Both the position numbers and the translations under genes were made by a program. From positions 1 through 64,000 of the forward strand of contig NZ_QQTY01000001.1 of assembly GCF_003670115.1 (NCBI RefSeq): DNA of 64,000 nt, in the 5' to 3' direction. This stretch comes from Natronorubrum halophilum. GTDB lineage: Archaea > Halobacteriota > Halobacteria > Halobacteriales > Natrialbaceae. Numbering within the stretch: position 1 is the stretch's first letter; the number at the start of each line of letters is the position of its first letter. This document shows, piece after piece, positions 25,845 to 34,756 of the stretch. A model generated the notes under the pieces. It saw only the letters and a list, made by a program, of their open reading frames with translations. It ran no database searches and was not told the origin of the DNA.

Positions 25845-27317
25845 ATGAGCGATACCACGTTCGACGCCGACGGCATCACGCTCGAGAAAGTGCGTGAGTA
25901 CGTCTGGGAGATCCCGCGGGAGGGCGACATGCGCGTTCCGGCGCGAGTGCTCGCGAGCGAAGCCCTTTTAGAGGAGATCGAGGACGACAAGACCCTCGAG
26001 CAGATCAAAAACACGACTCACCTGCCCGGAATCACGAAGCACGCGATCTGTATGCCCGACGGCCATCAGGGCTACGGCTTCCCGGTGGGTGGCGTCGGCG
26101 CGCTCGACGCCGAAAACGGCTGCATCTCGCCGGGTGCGGTCGGTTACGACATCAATTGCGGCGTCCGAATGATGCGGACGAACCTGACCTACGACGAGTT
26201 ACAGGGCCACGAGGAGGAACTCGTCGACTCGCTGTTCACCAACGTTCCGTCGGGGCTCGGCGGCGGTGGCATCGTCGAAGCCGGCGTCGACACGATTGAC
26301 GAGATCCTCGCCCGCGGCGTCGACTGGGCGCTCGAGAACGGTCACGCCGTCGAGGAAGATCTGCTCCACTGCGAGGACGAGGGGATGCGCGAGGGGGCGG
26401 ACCCCGAGAAGGTGAGCCAGAAGGCCAAAGACCGCGGCAAGAACCAGATCGGATCGCTCGGATCGGGGAATCACTTCCTCGAGGTCCAGCGCGTCACCGA
26501 CGTCTTCGACGAGGACGTCGGCGCGGCGTACGGCCTCGAGGAGGACCAGATCGTCGTCCTGATCCACTGCGGGTCGCGCGGATTGGGCCACCAGACGTGC
26601 AACGACTACCTGCGAAAGATCGAGAAGCAACACCAGGGGCTGTTGAATCAGCTCCCGGACAAGGAACTCGCGGCCGCGCCCGCGGGCTCACAGCTCGCCG
26701 AGGATTACTACGGGGCGATGAACGCGGCGATCAACTTCGCGTGGGTCAACCGGCAGCTGATCATGCACCGGACGCGAAAGGTCTTCGAGCGGGTCTTCGA
26801 TCGGTCGTGGCGGGAGATGGAGATGGATCTCCTGTACGACGTGGCACACAACATCGCGAAGAAGGAGACCCACACGGTCAACGACAACGGCGACGAACGG
26901 GAACTCTACGTCCACCGCAAGGGCGCGACGCGGGCGTTCCCCGCGGGCCACCCCGAGGTCCCGTCGGCCTACCGCGACGTCGGTCAGCCGGTGATCATCC
27001 CCGGCAGCATGGGCGCTGGCAGCTACGTCCTCCGAGGCGGCGAGCACTCGATGGATCTCACCTTCGGCTCGACGGCCCACGGTGCCGGCCGACTGATGAG
27101 TCGCACGCAGGCCAAAGACGAGTTCTGGGGCGGCGACGTCCAACAGGACCTCGAGGACCAGGACCAGATTTACGTCAAGGCCCAGTCCGGTGCGACCATC
27201 GCGGAGGAGGCCCCCGGCGTCTACAAGGACGTCGACGAGGTCGTTCGCGTCTCGGACGAACTCGGCATCGGCGACAGGGTGGCGCGGACGTTCCCCGTGT
27301 GTAACATCAAGGGATAG
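25845..27317 (+). CDS. rtcB: RNA-splicing ligase RtcB
   Basis: A 490-residue RtcB that joins 2',3'-cyclic-phosphate (or 3'-phosphate) and 5'-OH ends with GTP, the ligation step of archaeal tRNA splicing. Metal ligands are visible in VGYDINCGVRMM (Asp, Cys), GSLGSGNHFLE (Asn, His), VLIHCGSRGLGHQ (His) and FGSTAHGAGRLMSR (His, guanylylated region). Length matches intein-free RtcB, and there is no intein in the usual insertion sites. The ATG at 25845 (MSDTTFDADG) is preferred over a TTG upstream. Confidence 0.97.
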   Translation: MSDTTFDADGITLEKVREYVWEIPREGDMRVPARVLASEALLEEIEDDKTLEQIKNTTHLPGITKHAICMPDGHQGYGFPVGGVGALDAENGCISPGAVGYDINCGVRMMRTNLTYDELQGHEEELVDSLFTNVPSGLGGGGIVEAGVDTIDEILARGVDWALENGHAVEEDLLHCEDEGMREGADPEKVSQKAKDRGKNQIGSLGSGNHFLEVQRVTDVFDEDVGAAYGLEEDQIVVLIHCGSRGLGHQTCNDYLRKIEKQHQGLLNQLPDKELAAAPAGSQLAEDYYGAMNAAINFAWVNRQLIMHRTRKVFERVFDRSWREMEMDLLYDVAHNIAKKETHTVNDNGDERELYVHRKGATRAFPAGHPEVPSAYRDVGQPVIIPGSMGAGSYVLRGGEHSMDLTFGSTAHGAGRLMSRTQAKDEFWGGDVQQDLEDQDQIYVKAQSGATIAEEAPGVYKDVDEVVRVSDELGIGDRVARTFPVCNIKG

Positions 27318-27495
27318 TTCGGGATCGGGGTCTCGTTTCCGCCGCCGATACGCGATCGTCATGCCCCGGGGAGCGAGGAGAAGACGGTGCAGCGCTCGCG
27401 TTCAGACGGGGTTATCGGTATCGAGGCGGCGGACGATCGGGACGGACGGTGTCAAGAGCGAACTGCTGAGTAGTGAGGATCCGTACGGCAGTCGT

Positions 27496-28359
27496 TCACT
27501 CGCCGATAAATTTGGAGACGGACGTAGTCACCTTCTCCTGAGCCTCCGGTGAGAGGATATGCTTCTCCCCATCCAGTACCGCCGTCTTTGAGAGGCCGGG
27601 TAGGTGGGAACGGGCGCGAGGGACGATCGTCTCGGGCGGGAAAAACGGATCGTGCTCGGCGACGAACAACGCGACTGGTGCGGTGAATCCGCCGAGTTCG
27701 TCAGCAGCGGCGGTGGGGAACTCCCGCTCAAGGTTCACGTTCCGCAGTGAAGCGGCGATAGTCTCTCGCACGATCGGATCGGGATCGGGACGCGTGACCA
27801 TCGCGGTGAGTGTCCGATCTAACAGCCACTCGAACCCGAGGAAACGGTACAGTATTGCGGGAAAACCGACTTTCATCACCGGGATGATCGGGCCGGTCCC
27901 GAATCCTGCCGGAACGACCAGTACCGCGCTTTCGATTCTCTCTGGTGCGAGCGCACCGGTTCGGAGGACGATGCCGCCGCCGTAGGAAGTGCCGATCATC
28001 GGAGCCGCCTGGACGTCGAACGCATCGAGGAGGTCGACGACCCACTCACCGTACTCATCCCCTCCTGGATCGACCTGCGTCTCGTCGCTGTATCCTGGTT
28101 GCCCGATGGTGTCCGGTGCAATCAGTCTGTATTCTTCAGCGAGATCGCTGTACCAATCCAGTGTCAGCGGATTCGTGGCGTTCCCCCCGTGGAAGACGAC
28201 GACTGGCTCTCCGTTTTCCGGTCCCGCTAAGAGGACGTGCGTGTCACCATGCCGCGTCTCGACGTATCGCTCGTCGACTTCGATTCCGAGGTTCTCGACG
28301 GCGGTGGTGTAGACCTCCTCCATCGCCCGTCTCCCAGCCGATGAACGATACATGGACAT
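27496..28359 (-). CDS. Alpha/beta hydrolase
   Basis: A 287-residue hydrolase. The oxyanion strand is VVVFHGGNATNPLTLD, the nucleophile elbow APMIGTSYGGGIVLR, the acid is in FVAEHDPFFPPE, and the His in DGEKHILSPEA. The cap region carries a hydrophobic segment (GTGPIIPVMKVGFPAILYRF), perhaps membrane-associated. Substrate unknown. A minus-strand TATA-like ACTTTATCG (near 28389) lies about 30 bp before the ATG at 28359. A second in-frame ATG lies two codons later. Confidence 0.82.
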   Translation of the reverse strand: MSMYRSSAGRRAMEEVYTTAVENLGIEVDERYVETRHGDTHVLLAGPENGEPVVVFHGGNATNPLTLDWYSDLAEEYRLIAPDTIGQPGYSDETQVDPGGDEYGEWVVDLLDAFDVQAAPMIGTSYGGGIVLRTGALAPERIESAVLVVPAGFGTGPIIPVMKVGFPAILYRFLGFEWLLDRTLTAMVTRPDPDPIVRETIAASLRNVNLEREFPTAAADELGGFTAPVALFVAEHDPFFPPETIVPRARSHLPGLSKTAVLDGEKHILSPEAQEKVTTSVSKFIGE

Positions 28360-28515
28360 GAGGCGTTCTGGGGGTTGTCAGGATCGATAAAGTACGTGTT
28401 GGTGATACGGCTCCCGTCCGCTGCCATTTCGAGCGAGTCACGCTCGAGGAACCGAGTCGATAGCGATTACCTCCCGTCTACGGCGAGGGTTCCGGCGTCC
28501 GCGCCGGAGCGGCGA

Positions 28516-28734
28516 TCATTTCAGCCGAAACGGATTGTCGTCGTCCTCGTCGCCGTCCGTTTCGTCCTCGCTCTCGTACGGTTTCCGCGCCGTTATCGTC
28601 ACCGTCGCCTCTGGGGTGTCCTCGTCGGCCCACGGGCTGTCGTACGCCGAAATCTCGAGATCGGTGATATCCCACCCCTCCTCCTCGATGAGTTCCACGA
28701 GGCGACGCTGGTCGTCGAGCATGTCCTCGTCCAT
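28516..28734 (-). CDS. Small acidic hypothetical protein, 72 aa
   Basis: A 72-residue protein starting MDEDMLDDQRRLVELIEEEG, with a beta-like middle (WDITDLEISAYDSPWADE, TPEATVTITARKPYE) and a strongly acidic end (DETDGDEDDDNPFRLK). No family recognised. It follows the Bat-like regulator gene by 60 bp on the same strand and is probably cotranscribed with it. A 156-bp gap separates it from the hydrolase gene downstream. Confidence 0.6.
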   Translation of the reverse strand: MDEDMLDDQRRLVELIEEEGWDITDLEISAYDSPWADEDTPEATVTITARKPYESEDETDGDEDDDNPFRLK

Positions 28735-28794
28735 ACCGTCCCATTCGAGGGTGATCCGGGTAGTTCTTCCGCCGATCCGCTCGAGCGACCGACG

Positions 28795-29466
28795 TTATGC
28801 GCTCTCGTCTTCCTCTTTCCCGACGTCGATTACTTCCTCGACGAGCGTCCGGTGGGCGCGTCGCAGCCGTTCGGACAGCGCCTGGTGGGAGATGTCGAGT
28901 TCGTTCGAGAGGTGCTCCATGTCCATCTCGCGGGGGATCTGGTAGTAACCGCGCTCGAGGGCTTCGACCAGCGTCTCGTACTGGGAGTCGGTCAGGCCGT
29001 ACCGGCTGTGGCGGTTGTCCTCCATCTGGTGGATCTTCCGAATGTCGATCGTCAACCCCTGCTCGGTCGCGAACTCGTAGGTACTCGAGAGCGAATCCCG
29101 TTCGGGAAAGAGGACGCGAAACCGCCACTGCTGGCCCTCGACGCTCGCGTCGAGCACCGTCGCCTTCTCTTCGGTTAACAGATGTATCATGACGGTGACG
29201 TTGTCGACCCAGTTCAGCCGATAGAGGCGCTCGTCGTCGAGGTCGGTCAACAGTTCGTACTCCTCGACGCTCGGATCGTCTTCGAGGAGGGCGTCGAGTT
29301 CCGCCAGCGTCGACTCGTCGCCGGCGAACCAGACGTACGGCATCACGTGGCCGGGGTCGTACGCGACGACGCGTTCGATCTCGACATCGAGGTCTTCGGT
29401 CGCCTCGAGCGTCTGACAGAGTGCAAACTCCACCGCGGGAACGGTCAGTTCGGCGATCGTACTCAT
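28795..29466 (-). CDS. HTH-10 (Bat-like) transcriptional regulator
   Basis: A 223-residue paralogue of the protein at 13309-13986. The N-terminal domain begins MSTIAELTVPAVEFALCQTL. The C-terminal HTH-10 domain contains GYYQIPREMDMEHLSNELDI and SHQALSERLRRAHRTL. Such regulators usually act on nearby genes or stress operons; its target is unknown. The start MSTIAEL at 29466 lines up with the paralogue and is preferred over an upstream ATG at 29490. Confidence 0.88.
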   Translation of the reverse strand: MSTIAELTVPAVEFALCQTLEATEDLDVEIERVVAYDPGHVMPYVWFAGDESTLAELDALLEDDPSVEEYELLTDLDDERLYRLNWVDNVTVMIHLLTEEKATVLDASVEGQQWRFRVLFPERDSLSSTYEFATEQGLTIDIRKIHQMEDNRHSRYGLTDSQYETLVEALERGYYQIPREMDMEHLSNELDISHQALSERLRRAHRTLVEEVIDVGKEEDESA

Positions 29467-29633
29467 GACCGTTCCCTCCACGTCCATCACAAAGAGTAAC
29501 CGATTCCGTCGGCCATCAATCCGTTGTCAAGTAACGGTGAGCGTCCACAGTCCCCCAGTTCCGAAACCAAAAACGGTTACGAGACGTGCGAACACCCGGC
29601 GCGTTTAAGCGGATCCGACTGCAATCTGGTGGT

Positions 29634-30641
29634 ATGCTCACCGACGAGTTCGGACGCGAGGTGACCGGGGTCCGAGTCTCGCTCACCGATCGGTGTAACT
29701 TTGACTGTGTTTACTGTCACAACGAGGGGCTGGGCGACACCCGCGGTCCGATGGATCCACAGAACGACGAGATGTCGGCCGACGACGTCGTTCGGTTTCT
29801 CGAGGTGGCCGCCGAGTTCGACGTCGACGCCGTCAAGTTCACCGGCGGCGAGCCGATGCTCCGACAGGATCTCGAGGAGATCATCGAACGAACACCCGAT
29901 CAGATGGAGGTCTCGCTGACGACCAACGGCAGCTTCCTCCCCGGGCGCGCCGAGGCCCTCGTCGACGCCGGTCTCGAGCGGGTCAACGTCTCCCAGGACG
30001 CGCTCGATCCGAAGGACTTCGCCGCCATCACCAAGAGCGGTGCCTACGACAAGGTCCTCGAGGGGGTCGAGGCCGCCCTCGAGGCGGGATTAGATCCAGT
30101 CAAACTCAACATGGTCGTCTTCGAGCACACCGCGGGTTACGTGCCGGAGATGGTCGACCACGTCGCCGAGAACGACGGCCTCCAGCTCCAGCTGATCGAG
30201 TACATGCCCGAACTGACCGGCAAGCCGGAGTGGAACATCGACATTCAGCGAGTTCACGACTGGCTCGAGGAACGGGCCGACGAGGTCGAACACCGGGAGA
30301 TGCACGATCGGAAGCGCTACTGGATCAGTACCGACGAGCGGAGTTCCTCGTCGGACGACGCCGGCGGCGGGATGGTCGAAATCGTCGATCCGGTCGAGAA
30401 CCCGACGTTCTGTGCGAACTGCCACCGCGTCCGGGTGACCCACGAGGGCTACCTGAAGGGCTGTCTCAACCGGAACGACGACCTCAAACCGATGGGCGAG
30501 ATGACGAAACCCGAGATTCGGGAGGCGTACCGCGAGGTCGTCGCGAACCGGGTCCCCTACTACGGCGAGTACATGGTCAAAAACGGCGACGACGAGTGGG
30601 AGGTCAACGACAAGTACATCGGAGAGTACGCCGAGATCTGA
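29634..30641 (+). CDS. moaA: GTP 3',8-cyclase MoaA (molybdenum cofactor)
   Basis: A 335-residue radical-SAM enzyme that starts molybdopterin synthesis by cyclising GTP. The SAM-binding cluster motif is [18 protein letters not shown] (Cx3Cx2C), the SAM-contact motif [14 protein letters not shown], and the second cluster [20 protein letters not shown] (Cx2Cx13C). The protein ends KYIGEYAEI and lacks the C-terminal Gly-Gly found in bacterial MoaA. The ATG at 29634 is about 30 bp after a TATA-like gcgtttaagc and is preferred over a GTG 16 codons upstream. Confidence 0.93.
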   Translation: MLTDEFGREVTGVRVSLTDRCNFDCVYCHNEGLGDTRGPMDPQNDEMSADDVVRFLEVAAEFDVDAVKFTGGEPMLRQDLEEIIERTPDQMEVSLTTNGSFLPGRAEALVDAGLERVNVSQDALDPKDFAAITKSGAYDKVLEGVEAALEAGLDPVKLNMVVFEHTAGYVPEMVDHVAENDGLQLQLIEYMPELTGKPEWNIDIQRVHDWLEERADEVEHREMHDRKRYWISTDERSSSSDDAGGGMVEIVDPVENPTFCANCHRVRVTHEGYLKGCLNRNDDLKPMGEMTKPEIREAYREVVANRVPYYGEYMVKNGDDEWEVNDKYIGEYAEI

Positions 30642-30734
30642 CGCGAACGACTCGTTTTCCGGGCCCAGCCGCCGGCTCATTGCCTCACCGATCAGCGCCT
30701 TCGTGACCGTCTGGAATATCCTAATGCCGGCGGA

Positions 30735-31262
30735 TCAGGACCGTTGTGTGCCGAGCCCGACCGTGAACAGAACGGCGGCGAGCAACAGCAACACGGCGGC
30801 GGCGACCGGCTGACTGCCGCCGCCGACGAGATAGACGGCGTAGCCGACGGTCCCCGACAGCAATCCGACCGTCAGACTCGAGACGGCGTGGACCGCCTCG
30901 AGCCGGCTGGTTCCCGCCTCCCGGCCGAGTTGTGCGCCGAGGTCGACGGCGCTGTGGCCGAGGTCCCACGCCACGACGGTCGCCATCGTCCCGATGACCG
31001 TCGGTTCGACCGCCGTCTGCTCGAGGCCGCCGACGACGAGCCCCACGAAGAGCAGTACGGCACCGGTGTCGAGCGCTGGCGGACTGACGCGGACGAGTCC
31101 GACAACGAAGACGACGGCCCCGACGGAGCCGACGGCGAGGCCGACGGTCGTTCCCGCGCCGACCGCGAGAAGGGCGAGCAAGACGCCCGCGGCGGCCACC
31201 CCGCTGAGGATCAGGGTGGGCCGTCGAGTCACCGTCTCACCGCCGGCTTCCGCCGCGGTCAT
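30735..31262 (-). CDS. DUF7519-type integral membrane protein
   Basis: A 175-residue protein starting MTAAEAGGETVTRRPTLIL, with five to six hydrophobic spans and an amphipathic ATVVAWDLGHSAVDLGAQLG segment. It is the third and last gene of the DUF4129/DUF58/DUF7519 operon. Its ATG overlaps the preceding stop (31259-31262), so translation is coupled. This family is found only with DUF58 clusters in haloarchaea as far as I know. Function unknown, presumably a membrane subunit of the same complex. Confidence 0.75.
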   Translation of the reverse strand: MTAAEAGGETVTRRPTLILSGVAAAGVLLALLAVGAGTTVGLAVGSVGAVVFVVGLVRVSPPALDTGAVLLFVGLVVGGLEQTAVEPTVIGTMATVVAWDLGHSAVDLGAQLGREAGTSRLEAVHAVSSLTVGLLSGTVGYAVYLVGGGSQPVAAAVLLLLAAVLFTVGLGTQRS

Positions 31263-33271
31263 CGTCGACCACCCGCGTGTCGTGCGATGGCCGTATCGAG
31301 AGTGTCGTCGTCGGGCCAGTCGATGACCGGGGTCCGCGCACGCTCGAGGTCGACCCGTCGAAGGTGCCGAGCGACGCGCGCCAGTTGGTGACCCACGGTT
31401 CGATCGGCCGTGGGATCCGGACTGACGACCGTTACCGGATGGCCGTGTGCCTCGAGTTGGCGGGCGATACCGACGCTGCCGTCGTCGCAAAGCGGCGTCA
31501 GGAAGATGATCTGCGTATCGCTCGGAAGCCGCCGCCGGATCCGTCGGAGCTGTCTTCGCCACCGACACTCGTGGTCCGGCGGGAGCGTCGCGAACTGGGG
31601 ATGCGTCGCCAGCGCCTCCTGGAACCGGACCTCGTGGTGGCGACCCGACGCCGGCGGGAGCCAGCACGGGTCGGTTCCCGACGGGTCAGTTTCATCCCAG
31701 ATGAGCGGGCCGATCGCGGCGAGACCGACGGTTTCCCCCGCCGCGAACAGGGACGCGCCGATCCGCCCCGCGGCGTCGACGGATCGATCGACGGCGTGGG
31801 CCGCATCGGGTGTTGGCGCGCGGTAGGCCGCCAGTCGAGCGTCGACCAGCACGACCACGCGAGCGGCCCGCTCCTCGTGGAACTCGAGGGTGGCGAGTTC
31901 GCCGGTCTTGGCGTGGCGATTCCAGTCGACTCGGTTGAGCGGATCGCTCCGCCGGTACTCCCGAACGGAGTGGATCGTCGTCCCGGAACCGCCGTCGACC
32001 GTCCGCACTCGGCCGGCGAACGAGGTCGTGGCCGCCCGAAGCGGAACTGCCGTGGCGAGCGGACGCATCGACGGCTCACAGACGACCGTCGTCTCCGCGT
32101 CGATGAGGAACTCGCGTTCCGTCGATCGCGAGAGGTCTCGGGCGAGCACGAGCGCTGGATCGAACTCGTGACTGCCCCGTCGAGCCGTGACGGTGTACTC
32201 GAGCGTGACGGCCTCGCCGGGTCGAAGCGCGGTTCCGAGCCGACTCGAGCCGTCGGTGACGGCCAGACTCGCGGGGACGCCGTCGACGATCCGGAGATCG
32301 GGAACGAACGCGTCGCTCTCGTTCTCGATCGTGAGGACGACCTCGAGTTCGTCGCCCGGTTCCGGGTCGTCATCGCTCACCGACCGCTCGAGGGAGAGGT
32401 CGAGTTCGGGGGGCTCGAGCGCGCGAGCGAAGCCGGCGTAACCGACGCCGACGACGCCCGCGAGGACGACGGCGGGGGACTCGGCGACTGCCCCGACGCC
32501 GACGGCGAAGAGTGCAACGGCACCGATACCGGTCCAGTGGTCGGTCGAACGCCGCCGACGGGGTTCGACGCCGTCGACAGAATCGGTCGTCGTCCGCGTC
32601 TGTAGCTGGGGGTTCGACCCGGATCCGCCCGCTCGAGTTCGATCGTACGGGTCCCCGCGCACGTCCGGATCGTATTCGTACTCGGGAAGCGGACGATCGC
32701 CGTCGGCAGCCGACCGATCGTTTCGGATCGCGGTAATGGCCCGTACGGTGTGACGAACGTTGGACTGAAACGCGGTTTCGCCATCGCCGCTGACGACTGA
32801 CGCGAGGCGGGTTCGGAGCGACCGCGTCGGAGTCTCGAGACTGTCGGAGAGGAAGGCGGCTGCGATCGGATCGTCGGTCCACGTGCCGTCCTCGAGCCGA
32901 CGGCTGGCCTGGTCGGTCGAGTCCCCCTCGAATCGGGTCAGGGCGGCGACTGCAGCCGACTTGAGTGCGATGGTGAGCCGACGGCCGTTGGCGACGTAGC
33001 CCGTCATCGGCTCACGGAACTCGTCGGCTGCAGCCGAAAGCGATCGACCGGGAGCGGGGACCCCGCTTCGCCGTTCGGGGTCAGGAGTGTCGGTTCGAGA
33101 ACGGGTGTTGTACCCGCGAGTGAACGCGGATAGTCCGATCCCGACGGCGAGGAGGCCGACGAGCACGATGGTCCCCCGAGCCATACTGAACTCGAGTGCG
33201 CCCGCACTGACGGCGAGCGCACAGAGGAGGACGGCGATCCCGAGCGAGACGGCGACGCGGCGGGCGTTCAT
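31259..33271 (-). CDS. DUF7269-DUF58 fusion membrane protein
   Basis: A 670-residue protein. Residues 1-175 have two N-terminal membrane helices and a cytoplasmic helical block (YVANGRRLTIALKSAAVAAL, DGTWTDDPIAAAFLSD), matching the haloarchaeal DUF7269 family. After an acidic linker (about 180-235) comes a second pair of helices (about 245-280). A beta domain follows (GDELEVVLTIENESDAFVPD), then the DUF58 core REYRRSDPLNRVDWNRHAK and a VWA-like VVVLVDARLAAYRA. DUF58 proteins work with MoxR ATPases in protein assembly or maturation. I see no GTG or ATG at the junction, so the two parts appear truly fused. Coupled by ATGA overlaps at both ends. Confidence 0.8.
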   Translation of the reverse strand: MNARRVAVSLGIAVLLCALAVSAGALEFSMARGTIVLVGLLAVGIGLSAFTRGYNTRSRTDTPDPERRSGVPAPGRSLSAAADEFREPMTGYVANGRRLTIALKSAAVAALTRFEGDSTDQASRRLEDGTWTDDPIAAAFLSDSLETPTRSLRTRLASVVSGDGETAFQSNVRHTVRAITAIRNDRSAADGDRPLPEYEYDPDVRGDPYDRTRAGGSGSNPQLQTRTTTDSVDGVEPRRRRSTDHWTGIGAVALFAVGVGAVAESPAVVLAGVVGVGYAGFARALEPPELDLSLERSVSDDDPEPGDELEVVLTIENESDAFVPDLRIVDGVPASLAVTDGSSRLGTALRPGEAVTLEYTVTARRGSHEFDPALVLARDLSRSTEREFLIDAETTVVCEPSMRPLATAVPLRAATTSFAGRVRTVDGGSGTTIHSVREYRRSDPLNRVDWNRHAKTGELATLEFHEERAARVVVLVDARLAAYRAPTPDAAHAVDRSVDAAGRIGASLFAAGETVGLAAIGPLIWDETDPSGTDPCWLPPASGRHHEVRFQEALATHPQFATLPPDHECRWRRQLRRIRRRLPSDTQIIFLTPLCDDGSVGIARQLEAHGHPVTVVSPDPTADRTVGHQLARVARHLRRVDLERARTPVIDWPDDDTLDTAIARHAGGRR

Positions 33272-34266
33272 TCGTCCTCACCCCGCCGGCGCTCGTCGTC
33301 GGTGTCGTACCGCTTTTTGTGGGGCTCGTCGGCGGTGGCCCCCTCACGCAGTTGCTGTCCCGTCGAGTCGGCGTACTCGGTCTCGATCCGGCGAAGCACC
33401 GCGATCGCTCGCTCCTCTCGCTCCGCCGTCGTCGACGCGTCGCCGTACCTGACGTCTTCGAACAGCCGTGTGAGTTCGTCGACGTGTTCGCGGTCCATCC
33501 CGGCGTCGACGGCGGCTCGAGCGAACTCGCGTGGCGTACTCGAGTCGGGGCGGTCGACCTCGAGAGGCTGGGTCATCTCCCGCCACGCGCGATAGACCGC
33601 GTTGTCGAAGTCGGCCGCGTCCTCGAGTCGGTCCGCCGCCGCTCCCGCAGCAGTGCCGACGGCGGCGGTCGTTTCGGTCGGAGCCTCCGCTTCCGCCTCG
33701 GTGGATCCGGACCCGAGCACGCCGGAGTCGTCCGCGCTGCGCGAGAGGAACAACCCGCCGAGGAAGATTGCTGTAACCACCGCCAGTACGGCGAACAGCG
33801 GGCCGGTCGAGACCGGACTGTCGTCGCCGTCTCCGGACGATCCGCCGTCGCCCGCCGGCTCGCTTCCGTTGCCCACGCCGGGCGGTTCGGACGGCACTTC
33901 TGCCTCGCTTCCGAACAGCGAGAGGACCTCTACGAGGATGTATCCGAGTGCGACCGCTACGACGAGAACAACGAGTCCGATGGCGATCAGTTTGACCGCC
34001 TCGCGTCGATGCGCGAGGAGGTACCAGACGAGCGCGAGCGCGAGGAGGACGATCACGATGGCGGCCAGAACCTCGAGAAACGGCGGGACGCCGCCGTCGC
34101 CCGTCGCGGGCGGTGGCTGACCGGCACCGCCGTCGCCGCCCGCCCCGCCGCCGGTACCGCCGGGGTCGGTCTCGAGCGGTGAACGAACGGTTGCTGCCGC
34201 TAGCGCGATCGCGACGATCGCCCCGACCACGACGACCAGTCGGACGAGTGGATTGGATTCGGTCAC
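33268..34266 (-). CDS. DUF4129 domain membrane protein
   Basis: A 332-residue protein with an N-terminal helix (VRLVVVVGAIVAIALAAATV), a Gly-rich outside loop, two central helices (about 65-115), an acidic loop, a fourth helix (about 155-175) and a cytoplasmic C-terminal DUF4129 domain (FDNAVYRAWREMTQPLEVDR, STPREFARAAVDAGMD, LTRLFEDVRYG). Families of this layout resemble the C-terminus of transglutaminase-linked membrane proteins. The GTG start is supported by a minus-strand TATA-like CTTTTATTATCG (34292-34303) about 32 bp upstream. First gene of the three-gene operon. Confidence 0.82.
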   Translation of the reverse strand: MTESNPLVRLVVVVGAIVAIALAAATVRSPLETDPGGTGGGAGGDGGAGQPPPATGDGGVPPFLEVLAAIVIVLLALALVWYLLAHRREAVKLIAIGLVVLVVAVALGYILVEVLSLFGSEAEVPSEPPGVGNGSEPAGDGGSSGDGDDSPVSTGPLFAVLAVVTAIFLGGLFLSRSADDSGVLGSGSTEAEAEAPTETTAAVGTAAGAAADRLEDAADFDNAVYRAWREMTQPLEVDRPDSSTPREFARAAVDAGMDREHVDELTRLFEDVRYGDASTTAEREERAIAVLRRIETEYADSTGQQLREGATADEPHKKRYDTDDERRRGEDE

Positions 34267-34487
34267 CGGTTAGCGGGAGCTACCGGCCCGTCGATAATAA
34301 AAGAATACCATCACGATCGCAGGCGGAACGACACATCGCACGGCGACAACGCCGTTTTTGGACGTTGTTCTGTGGTTCGAGCGCCGCGAACTCTCGGCAC
34401 ACTCACCCCGAGAACCGACTGTTACGTTCGACCGGACGTCGCTGCTGGGGTGTCACCTCGTCCCGTCGTCGCCACCTTTCGTTGCGC

Positions 34488-34542
34488 TTAAGTACCCGTC
34501 GGCGGTAGAATCGGGTACGATACGTGTAGGGGACCAGTCCCC
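34488..34542 (+). promoter_or_regulatory. Candidate promoter and hairpin upstream of tRNA-Ser/rps13
   Basis: The TATA-like gcttaagta (about 34487-34495) should start transcription near 34520. A perfect 5-bp stem GGGGA-CCAG-TCCCC (34529-34542) follows within the presumed leader, 32 bp before the tRNA. The rest of 34267-34573 holds the divergent DUF4129 promoter and no gene. Confidence 0.45.
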
Positions 34543-34573
34543 GAGTCCACAGGGGCGATGATAAAGAAACGGT

Positions 34574-34655
34574 GTTGTGGTAGCCAAGCGGCCCAAGGCG
34601 CATGGTTGCTAACCATGTGGCGTCAAGCCTCCGGGGTTCAAATCCCCGCCGCAAC
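34574..34655 (+). tRNA. tRNA-Ser(GCT)
   Basis: An 82-nt class II tRNA. The acceptor stem GTTGTGG pairs with CCGCAAC (one G-U). The anticodon stem CATGG/CCATG encloses the loop TTGCTAA with anticodon GCT, reading AGC/AGU serine codons. A long variable arm (about 34615-34632) and the T arm CCGGGGTTCAAATCCCCG follow. No intron, and CCA is not encoded. It lies at the head of the rps13 operon. Confidence 0.95.
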
Positions 34656-34665
34656 GTCGGATATG

Positions 34666-34714
34666 CTGGCGAACTCTCGCCAGTATTCAACTACGCTGGC
34701 GCGCTTGTGCCAGC
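34666..34714 (+). promoter_or_regulatory. Two tandem hairpins in the rps13 leader
   Basis: CTGGCGA-ACTC-TCGCCAG (34666-34683) is a perfect 7-bp stem with a tetraloop. GCTGGCGC-GCTT-GTGCCAGC (34695-34714) is an 8-bp stem with one G-U. Both start with the same CTGGCG. They lie between the tRNA 3' end and the rps13 ATG. They could be processing signals for tRNA release or a regulatory leader for the ribosomal operon. Confidence 0.5.
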
Positions 34715-34756
34715 CACGTTTGCAACGCGCGCACACCAGACACACATACACGACAC

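Noticed and set aside
31498-32373. A 291-codon Ser/Arg-rich frame on the minus strand
   Set aside because: It is a shifted frame of the DUF58 gene on the same strand, with the Ser/Arg bias seen in all +1 shadows of this GC-rich genome.
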